From assembly GCA_020636315.1 (NCBI GenBank), contig JACJYA010000003.1, positions 620,001-684,000 of the forward strand: a DNA stretch of 64,000 bases. The letters run 5' to 3'. Numbering within the stretch: position 1 is the first letter of the stretch; every line of letters starts with the position of its first letter. A program made the translations under genes and the position numbers. The stretch is from Lewinellaceae bacterium. Lineage in GTDB: Bacteria; Bacteroidota; Bacteroidia; Chitinophagales; Saprospiraceae. This document shows, in pieces, positions 58,067-64,000 of the stretch. The notes under the pieces were generated by a model, which was not told the DNA's origin, ran no database searches, and saw only the letters and a program-made list of their open reading frames with translations.

Positions 58067-58519
58067 ATGCCGAAGGAAAAAAAGGACAGGAATTTTATCA
58101 GGAAACCCATTTATAAGGGAGGGGCGAAAGCCATGAGAGCTTTTATCCGGGATAACCTGCGTTATCCGGAAGCGGCGCTGAAGGAAAAGGTGGAAGGTAC
58201 CGTCGTGCTGAAATATTCCATCGACTACAAAGGGAATGTTGTGGATACCAGGGTTATCTCCGGCCTGGGGCATGGATGCGATGAAGAAGCCGAACGCCTG
58301 GCCCGCCTGCTGAAGTTTGAGGTTCCGAAAACCCGGGGCGTAAAGGTTCTATTTTATAAGGATATTAAGATCCATTTCCGGATACCAAAGGGGGATCAGC
58401 AGCCCAAAGCGGCCGCTCCAGCCATACAATATTCCTATACGGAGAAGAAAAAAGAAGTTCGAAAAGAAAAACCCGGGCCGAAAGGAAGTGGAGGTTATTC
58501 CTACACGGTTGACTTCTGA
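58067..58519 (+). CDS. TonB C-terminal-domain protein without a membrane anchor
   Basis: 150 residues from the Met at 58067; an upstream TTG extension of 15 codons is unlikely. The centre is a TonB-C domain: GGAKAMRAFIRDNLRYPEAA, EGTVVLKYSIDYKGNVVDTR, HGCDEEAERLARLLKF. There is no N-terminal membrane helix or Pro-rich spacer, so it is not a complete TonB. The tail is Lys/Glu/Pro-rich and ends GGYSYTVDF. It may be a periplasmic or cytoplasmic homologue; the role is unknown. SusC/SusD follow convergently on the other strand. Confidence 0.75.
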   Translation: MPKEKKDRNFIRKPIYKGGAKAMRAFIRDNLRYPEAALKEKVEGTVVLKYSIDYKGNVVDTRVISGLGHGCDEEAERLARLLKFEVPKTRGVKVLFYKDIKIHFRIPKGDQQPKAAAPAIQYSYTEKKKEVRKEKPGPKGSGGYSYTVDF

Positions 58520-58538
58520 TGTTTGACCTGCATGTGAT

Positions 58539-58578
58539 AGTCGGCAGGCGACTAGAGCTCGCCTGCCGACTTTATTTT
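58539..58578 (+). terminator. Terminator after the TonB-C gene
   Basis: AGTCGGCAGGCGA (58539-58551) and TCGCCTGCCGACT (58559-58571) pair over 13 bases, followed by TTATTTT. Confidence 0.85.
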
Positions 58579-58611
58579 CACGATTACGGGCCTCCTGAAG
58601 GAATCCCGTCC

Positions 58612-58662
58612 AAAGAGAAAGGCGGCCGTTTCAGGTTTGAAACAGCCGCCTTTCTCTTTTTT
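58612..58662 (-). terminator. Terminator after susD (possibly bidirectional)
   Basis: AAAGAGAAAGGCGGC (58612-58626) pairs with GCCGCCTTTCTCTTT (58645-58659), with an inner GTTTC/GAAAC stem. A/T-rich tails on both sides; the better T-run is on the plus strand. It follows the SusD stop by about 20 bases. Confidence 0.75.
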
Positions 58663-58679
58663 ATTCAATGAGGGACATA

Positions 58680-60143
58680 TTAGTTCATATCCCAGAAGAC
58701 CTTGACAAACTTGGTATTGCCGCCAATAGCGCCAGAAGCGGCTTCCACGTTATCCCCGTTCAGAGAGTATTCCGAAGTGGGATAGGTGTAGCGGGTCGGG
58801 GGCAGAGTGCCTGCCTGAGCTGCAATGTTCAGCTCAGGAGCATCATAGACCCTCCAGGTCGTCCATGCCTCGAAGCCGCGGTTGTACATTGCCAGCCACT
58901 TTTGCAGAGCGATCTTCTCTTTCCAGTCGCCCTGAGCGGTTGAATAAGCCACATCCGGGTTGGCGAGGTAAGTATTGGCTTCAGCCGTAGTTCCGCCCCA
59001 TTCCAGGATGGAACTCGTGATGCCCTGGTTGTAGTATTCTTCAGCTGATTTGCCAACTGAGTATCCTCTTTCGGCAGCGTCGGCCAACAGGAACGACAAC
59101 TCCGTATAGTCCAGAATGGAATGAGAGAAGGTTGGCATTTTCTGAAGTTCACCCGGGTGAGAGAAGGAGTTGTAGTTGTTGTTGTCTCCATAAATACCAC
59201 CCAGGAACTGAATAGCTGTTTCGCCGGTATTGGTATCGATCACTACCTCATACTGATCCTCGAAGAAGTAAGGAAGGCGTGGGTCTTCCAGAGCATTCAT
59301 CTTATCGACGATGGTATTAGCGGCAACGAAGTCGGAGCGTCCACTTTGCACAAGATCGACCCACAGGGGGTTGGTGTGCGGAGTAGAACTGGTGTAATGC
59401 AGCCGGAAATCATCGTCACTGGATTCAAATACCCCACTGCTGAGAGCAGCCTCCACCATTTGCTTGGCGGTAGCGTTATTCATATCCGCCATCCGGATAC
59501 CCATACGCACTTTCAGAGTGTTGGCCATCTTCTTCCACTTGGCAACGTCACCACCGTAAACGAGGTCGGAACTTCCCACCACACTGGCGCCGCTGAGTTT
59601 GCCGATTGCGGCATCGAGCCGGGCGGCCAGGTCGGCATAGATCGCTGCGTCGTCATCGTAGGCAGGAGTAACGTCATCTGTAAATGCAGCGGTATAGGGA
59701 ATATCTCCAAAGATATCCACCAGTAAATGCCAGGCAAAGATCTCCATAACTTCCGCCATTGCGATCTGATTGCGCTGATGCTCCTCCAGGAAGGCCGGGC
59801 TCAACTCTTTTTCAGCCCACAGCGTCTTTGCCTCTTTGAGGTCCCGGATAACGGTGGCATACAAGGTATTCCATGCCCGTTCATCAACCCGTCTTTCCGA
59901 CAATTCATAGTTGGATTCATCTGCGTAAGTAGTTTGGGCCCACTGTTGTGCCCACAGCCGAAAGTTGTTGATATTCACATTGGTGCTCGCCATAAAGTCG
60001 AACAGCTCAGACGTGGCATTGGCAAAAAGCACATCAGCTTCTACTTCCCGGGGATTCTTGTTGTCCACATTCAGGTCCGTAAGGTTCTGACTGCAGGAGA
60101 ACATCCCAAACAGTAGAATGCTTAAGACATATATTTTTTTCAT
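58680..60143 (-). CDS. SusD/RagB-like outer-membrane lipoprotein (SusD-like_2 type)
   Basis: 487 residues from the Met at 60143 (MKKIYVLSILLFGMFSC), with Cys17 as the lipid anchor. After LNVDNKNPREV the N-terminal TPR-like helices include LRLW-type RLWAQQWAQTTYADESNY and WHLLVDIFGDIPYTAAF; later DFRLHYTSSTPHTNPLW, LADAAERGYSVGKSAEEYYN and the C-terminal region ending TKFVKVFWDMN. SusD proteins cap the SusC barrel and bind the ligand. It follows susC by 77 bases. The ligand is unknown; without neighbouring hydrolases it could be a peptide or glycan. Confidence 0.9.
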   Translation of the reverse strand: MKKIYVLSILLFGMFSCSQNLTDLNVDNKNPREVEADVLFANATSELFDFMASTNVNINNFRLWAQQWAQTTYADESNYELSERRVDERAWNTLYATVIRDLKEAKTLWAEKELSPAFLEEHQRNQIAMAEVMEIFAWHLLVDIFGDIPYTAAFTDDVTPAYDDDAAIYADLAARLDAAIGKLSGASVVGSSDLVYGGDVAKWKKMANTLKVRMGIRMADMNNATAKQMVEAALSSGVFESSDDDFRLHYTSSTPHTNPLWVDLVQSGRSDFVAANTIVDKMNALEDPRLPYFFEDQYEVVIDTNTGETAIQFLGGIYGDNNNYNSFSHPGELQKMPTFSHSILDYTELSFLLADAAERGYSVGKSAEEYYNQGITSSILEWGGTTAEANTYLANPDVAYSTAQGDWKEKIALQKWLAMYNRGFEAWTTWRVYDAPELNIAAQAGTLPPTRYTYPTSEYSLNGDNVEAASGAIGGNTKFVKVFWDMN

Positions 60144-60220
60144 TGATCTTTTTTTTTGTTTCAAAAAACTGAAATTCAAAACAGCGGGGCATCTCATCCT
60201 TGCGAAATGCCCGGCGCCAT

Positions 60221-63200
60221 TTAGAAACGAAGCCTTACATTGAATCCGTACTCCTTAACGGCAGGATAGGCGCCAGACTGGTTACCCAGTACGTTACCGG
60301 CGCTAAGCCCCGCTTCCGGGTCGGTGTAAGGAGAATTCTTAGAGATGATCCACAGGTTTCTTCCGATCAGAGAAACATCAATGCCCTGGAACGGGGTGCT
60401 TTCAATGAGGGAAGAAGGCAGGCGGTAAGTCAGCGCCAGTTCTCTCAGCTTCACGAAAGAGCCGTCCCATATGTGGTAAGCATTCGGAGCATATACGTAT
60501 CCAATGGAGGTATATACGTCAGAAGCATAGAAGGCTTCGGTATTCGGAGTTCCATCCGAAATGGGGTTGCCGTCAGCATCCGTTCCCGTTTGAACCACTG
60601 CGCCATCGATGAAGATACCGCCGCCGTTTTCGGGCTTTTCGCGTACTGGCACACCATTGCGGTTGAGGCCGGCAGTGATGTCATAGATGCCGGTTGCGTA
60701 ACCGTACCAGGTGTCGAGAGAGAAGAAGTCTCCGCCTTTCTTGATATCGATCAGGAAGCTCAGGCTGAGGTCCTTATAAGTAAAGCGGTTGGAAACACCA
60801 CCCCTCCAGTCGGGGTTGATGTCGCCGATAACTTCAGGGGTGGCCGTTTTACGATACCGAACGCCACCATTCCAGTGCGGATATACGATGGGGTTGCCGT
60901 TATCGTCAAAGACGTAGTTGGTCCCCCAGATGACGCCGTAGGGCTGCCCGACGGTCGCGTTGGTGGAGATCCCGCCCTGAGCGGTTGACAGCTGAAGGTT
61001 AGTCTGGTCACCGAACAGTTCGATTACTTCGTTCTTATTCTTTGCCCAGTTGATGTTCATGTCCCAGCTGAAGTCCTTCAGGCGAAGGAGCCCGAGGTTC
61101 AGGGACACCTCAACGCCTTTGTTCTGGATCTGGCCGGCATTGATCCATTGATAGAGAACGCCGGTCGCACCGGTTACGTCCACGTCGATGATCTGGTCGA
61201 AAGTATTGGATTCATAGACCGACAGGTCAAGGCCCAGGCGGTTGCGCAGGAAGCGAAGTTCAAGGCCGATCTCCGTACTTTCGGTGCTTTCCGGCTTGAG
61301 GTCCGGGTTGTTCTTGGTATTGGATACAGAAGCCAGGGGCACGCCACTGAAAGGAGTATTCAGGGCGTAGGTGTCAAAGATCCGCTGAGGCGGAGCATCG
61401 GCGCCCACTTCGGCATAGTTCAGGCGAAGCTTACCAAAGTCAAGAACTCTGGAATTGATCAGCTCGGAAAATACGAAGCTCAGTGATGCTGAGGGATAGA
61501 AGTAGGCGTTATTGTTCTCCGGCAAAGTGGAGGAAACGTCATACCGGCCGGTCAGGTCAAGGTACAACAAACGGTTGTAACCCAGAGACAAACGGCCATA
61601 GTATCCGTTGACGCCAAGTTCCCAGCTCGCTTCAGTCGGAGCTTCGATAGCACTGACGCTGTTGGCCAGGGAATAAACACCGGGAACCACCAGGCCGCCA
61701 TTCGTCGTAGCCCGGATGGATTCAACGCCAGACCTTCTGATGTTGGTGCCCAACATTGCGCCCAGGTTGAACGTACTGGAGAGGTCCTTGTTGACGTTGG
61801 CGAACAAGTCAAAGTTGTTTTCGTAGAAGGAACGGTTGTAGCGCTGATACTCGGAAACATCGATAGAACCCACAGCAATGCGCTCTTCCTGTACTTCATC
61901 GTAACGGTCTGTTGACATCCTGCCCGTGAAGGTCAACCAGTCGGTTGCTTCGTAATCCAGCTGGACGTTACCGAAGATCCGGTTCCGCTCATCGTTATTG
62001 TAATTCTCGTAACGGTTGAAATAGTAGTTGTCGAAGTAGTGAGGCACAGCTTCCCGTCCCGGATCCAGAGCGCCGTAGGGGTTCCAGGAAATATTCTTCC
62101 GGGTGTCAAAATAGGCCTGCTTCTGCTCTTCCATATCGGTGGTCACCTGGTACCACTGCCGGAAAGACTGGTTGGGGTTCCGGTTATCATAACCGGTGCC
62201 ATAACGGCCAAGGCCCTGAGTGTTCACATAATTGACAGAGGTGGATACCTTCAGGTTATCCGCCATGTCAAAACCTCCGCTGAAAGCAACCGTATTCCGG
62301 TCGATCTCGCTGTTGGGAAGGATACCGCCCTGGTCAAAGTACGTATAACTCAGGCGATAGTGGCTGTTTTCGCCGCCTCCGTCAATAGCTACGTTGGTGT
62401 TGAAGGTCGTGGCGGTCTCGTAGAAAGTGGTGGCATCATTGGCCGACCCGACGAAGGGGAACAACTGTCCGTACGGATACTTTTCCCAATCGCGGTAGAG
62501 CGAACGCCAGTCTGCAACCATCAGGTTGGGGTCGAACTTCTCACCGAAAGAAGCATCTTCGTAGGTAGGCGTGATCAGGACTTCATTGCCGTCACCTTTG
62601 AAATCGTAGAAGTCAAGGCCTCCCTGGGCATACCATCCCTGAATGGCGGAATAGCCCGGGCCGTATTCCTTCTGATATTTCACAAAGGTTTCCTTGTCGA
62701 TGGTCCCGAGTGTATAGCCGGAGTTGACCGTCACACCGAGGCCTTTTCTTTTCGAGCCTTTTTTGGTAGTGATGAGGATCACACCGTTGGCGGCGCGTGC
62801 ACCGTAGAGTGCCGTTGCGGCAGCTCCTTTCAGTACGTTGATAGAAGCGATGTCTTCAGGGTTGACGTCCATTGCGGCGTTGCCGTAGTCGAATCCACCG
62901 CGGCCCGTCCGCTGGTTAGTGGTGTTCGTGATGTCATTGCTGATGGGGGTGCCATCAACAACGAAAAGGGCCTGGTTGTTACCCTTCAGCGACTTATAGC
63001 CACGAATGACCACGTTGGCCGAACCGCCAAGCTGATTGCTCCGCTTGACATCGAGGCCGGCAACTTTTCCGGAAAGGGACTGAATGAAGTTGACATCTTT
63101 CACTCTTGATACCTCTTCCCCTTCCACTTCCTGGGTAGCGTAACCGAGGGATTTCTTTTCCCTTTCAACACCAAGAGCCGTAACAACAGCCTCGGTAAGG

Positions 63201-63493
63201 GTTACGCCTTCTTCGAGAGTAACGTTGATCTCGGTCTGGTTTCCAACCTCAATTTCCATTGTGTTGAAACCGGTATAGCTCACCACCAGGGTGGAAGCGC
63301 CATCCGGAACCTTGATCGAGTAATTACCGTCGATGTCAGTGACGGTACCGGTTGAAGTGCCTTTAACGAGAATACTGGCGCCCAGGAGGGGTTCGCCAGA
63401 TTGGTCAGTGACCTTGCCCGAAACGGTCTGCTGGGCAAGGATAGAGCCAATGGCAAAGAGCATTAGCCCCAGGACTAGTGAGAGTTTTTTCAT
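60221..63493 (-). CDS. SusC/RagA-type TonB-dependent outer membrane transporter
   Basis: 1090 residues. Signal peptide MKKLSLVLGLMLFAIGSILA, then a carboxypeptidase-D-like regulatory domain (VSGKVTDQSGEPLLGASI ... DGNYSIKV), the plug domain with VNFIQSLSGKVAGLDVKR, VVIRGYKSLKG, INVLKGAAATALYGARAANG, and a 22-strand barrel ending NVRLRF with a C-terminal aromatic residue. It imports ligand captured by the downstream SusD partner with TonB/ExbBD energy. No sigma/anti-sigma pair or hydrolase is adjacent, so the substrate is open. A TACCTTTG box lies 37 bases upstream. Confidence 0.95.
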   Translation of the reverse strand: MKKLSLVLGLMLFAIGSILAQQTVSGKVTDQSGEPLLGASILVKGTSTGTVTDIDGNYSIKVPDGASTLVVSYTGFNTMEIEVGNQTEINVTLEEGVTLTEAVVTALGVEREKKSLGYATQEVEGEEVSRVKDVNFIQSLSGKVAGLDVKRSNQLGGSANVVIRGYKSLKGNNQALFVVDGTPISNDITNTTNQRTGRGGFDYGNAAMDVNPEDIASINVLKGAAATALYGARAANGVILITTKKGSKRKGLGVTVNSGYTLGTIDKETFVKYQKEYGPGYSAIQGWYAQGGLDFYDFKGDGNEVLITPTYEDASFGEKFDPNLMVADWRSLYRDWEKYPYGQLFPFVGSANDATTFYETATTFNTNVAIDGGGENSHYRLSYTYFDQGGILPNSEIDRNTVAFSGGFDMADNLKVSTSVNYVNTQGLGRYGTGYDNRNPNQSFRQWYQVTTDMEEQKQAYFDTRKNISWNPYGALDPGREAVPHYFDNYYFNRYENYNNDERNRIFGNVQLDYEATDWLTFTGRMSTDRYDEVQEERIAVGSIDVSEYQRYNRSFYENNFDLFANVNKDLSSTFNLGAMLGTNIRRSGVESIRATTNGGLVVPGVYSLANSVSAIEAPTEASWELGVNGYYGRLSLGYNRLLYLDLTGRYDVSSTLPENNNAYFYPSASLSFVFSELINSRVLDFGKLRLNYAEVGADAPPQRIFDTYALNTPFSGVPLASVSNTKNNPDLKPESTESTEIGLELRFLRNRLGLDLSVYESNTFDQIIDVDVTGATGVLYQWINAGQIQNKGVEVSLNLGLLRLKDFSWDMNINWAKNKNEVIELFGDQTNLQLSTAQGGISTNATVGQPYGVIWGTNYVFDDNGNPIVYPHWNGGVRYRKTATPEVIGDINPDWRGGVSNRFTYKDLSLSFLIDIKKGGDFFSLDTWYGYATGIYDITAGLNRNGVPVREKPENGGGIFIDGAVVQTGTDADGNPISDGTPNTEAFYASDVYTSIGYVYAPNAYHIWDGSFVKLRELALTYRLPSSLIESTPFQGIDVSLIGRNLWIISKNSPYTDPEAGLSAGNVLGNQSGAYPAVKEYGFNVRLRF

Positions 63494-63530
63494 ACTAATC
63501 TGTTTTATTTAGAAAATTCTAAACCTGAGT

Positions 63531-63585
63531 CAAAGGTAGAACATTAAAGAAAAATGTCCTACTCGTTAGTTAACTTTATGTTAAC
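63531..63585 (-). promoter_or_regulatory. Promoter and palindromic site ahead of susC
   Basis: On the minus strand TACCTTTG (63538-63531) matches the -7 box. Upstream of it GTTAAC-TTTAT-GTTAAC (63569-63585) is a 17-base palindrome with two GTTAAC half-sites. A -33 TTG element is not obvious, so the palindrome may be an activator site. Confidence 0.5.
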
Positions 63586-63779
63586 GGTTGAAAAGTAAAA
63601 AATGCTGCCAGGGGAAAAAGCATCTGCCTCTCCTTTTATAATTAACTGGCTAACAAATCACTACACAAACCTCACAAATTAAAGCCAGCTCGTGGTTTTA
63701 ACCGCGTTGCATTCCTGCCGACAGCCGGCCGGGGCAGTGTTATTCTTCTGTTTTCCCGATACTTCCTCATCTGTACGAA

Positions 63780-64000
63780 TCACCTGAGCTGCCGCAGGTA
63801 CATCTGAATGGTGTTCTGCAGCCCAAAATAGAGGGCATCCGAGATCAGGGCATGCCCGATAGAAACTTCCAGCAGGCTCTCCACATTTTCCTTATAGTAC
63901 CGAAGGTTGTCCAGGTTGAGGTCATGGCCTGCATTGACCCCGATGCCTATCTCGCGGGCGAGGCGGGCACAGCGGGCGTGAGGCTCTACTGCCTTTGCGG
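63780..64000 (-). CDS. pdxJ: Pyridoxine 5'-phosphate synthase, C-terminal part
   Basis: Only the last 73 codons are in the window; the gene continues past the right edge. The visible part contains EIGIGVNAGHDLNLDNLRYY, then a VESLLEVSIGHALISDALYF stretch and the end QNTIQMYLRQLR, all typical of PdxJ: the GHDLN loop binds phosphate and SIGHA.. surrounds the active site. PdxJ condenses 1-deoxyxylulose 5-phosphate with 3-amino-2-oxopropyl phosphate to form PNP. The stop is TGA at 63782-63780; a 286-base gap without genes separates it from susC. Confidence 0.93.
   Translation of the reverse strand, partial: AKAVEPHARCARLAREIGIGVNAGHDLNLDNLRYYKENVESLLEVSIGHALISDALYFGLQNTIQMYLRQLR

Overview
The window comes from a Bacteroidota bacterium. 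A Saprospiria/Lewinella-like lineage is my best guess, not proven. Evidence: four proteins carry type IX secretion (T9SS) C-terminal sorting domains, there is a SusC/SusD pair, lipoprotein signals are frequent, and several genes have a TAnnTTTG -7 promoter box. G+C is around half by eye. Nearly all of the sequence is chromosomal core or ordinary accessory DNA; I see no prophage, conjugative element, complete insertion sequence or CRISPR array.

Layout. 1-8.3 kb (minus): a carbohydrate-related pair, a DUF4450 six-hairpin-type protein (runs off the left edge) and a GH106 alpha-L-rhamnosidase-like enzyme, then a secreted protein with an internal duplication. 8.5-9.7 kb: a short hibernation factor (HPF) and an enoyl-CoA hydratase. 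9.8-14.3 kb (minus): the aromatic amino-acid operon pheA - aminotransferase - tyrA - aroG/aroQ fusion. Ahead of pheA lie a promoter and two consecutive leader-peptide attenuators. The peptides are crowded with Phe and Tyr codons, and each is followed by an intrinsic terminator and a competing pairing segment. 14.4-21.7 kb: a small secreted protein, a 157-bp MITE-like element, and three tandem paralogous BNR/Asp-box proteins with T9SS tails. 22-33.4 kb: a sodium/solute symporter, a MarR regulator, lipoproteins, a PQQ-type sugar dehydrogenase-like secreted protein, a LytS/LytTR two-component pair, a sterol-desaturase-family protein and a Lys/Gln coiled-coil protein. 33.4-42 kb: a glycosyltransferase fusion, recR, pyruvate dehydrogenase E2, a miniature kinase-like protein, mazG, a bifunctional nuclease and threonine aldolase.

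42-58 kb (minus) is the classical information-processing block. In transcription order it reads rpsU, xerC, hpf, tRNA-Thr(TGT), tRNA-Tyr, tRNA-Gly, tRNA-Thr(GGT), tuf, tRNA-Trp, secE, nusG, rplK, rplA, rplJ, rplL, rpoB, rpoC. From the first tRNA-Thr the order matches the thrU-tyrU-glyT-thrT-tufB-secE-nusG-rplKAJL-rpoBC order of Escherichia coli, with a tRNA-Trp added. 58-64 kb: a TonB-C-terminal protein, a SusD/SusC uptake pair and the 3' end of pdxJ.

The most unusual features are non-coding: (1) tandem Phe/Tyr attenuators before pheA; (2) degenerate tracts with a 7- or 8-bp period between genes, many beginning exactly at or inside a stop codon; (3) a tRNA-Thr pseudogene split by a perfect hairpin insert, next to a second tRNA-like 3' remnant; (4) two copies of a palindromic element between tRNA genes. 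All positions were read by eye from the sequence; no database search was run.
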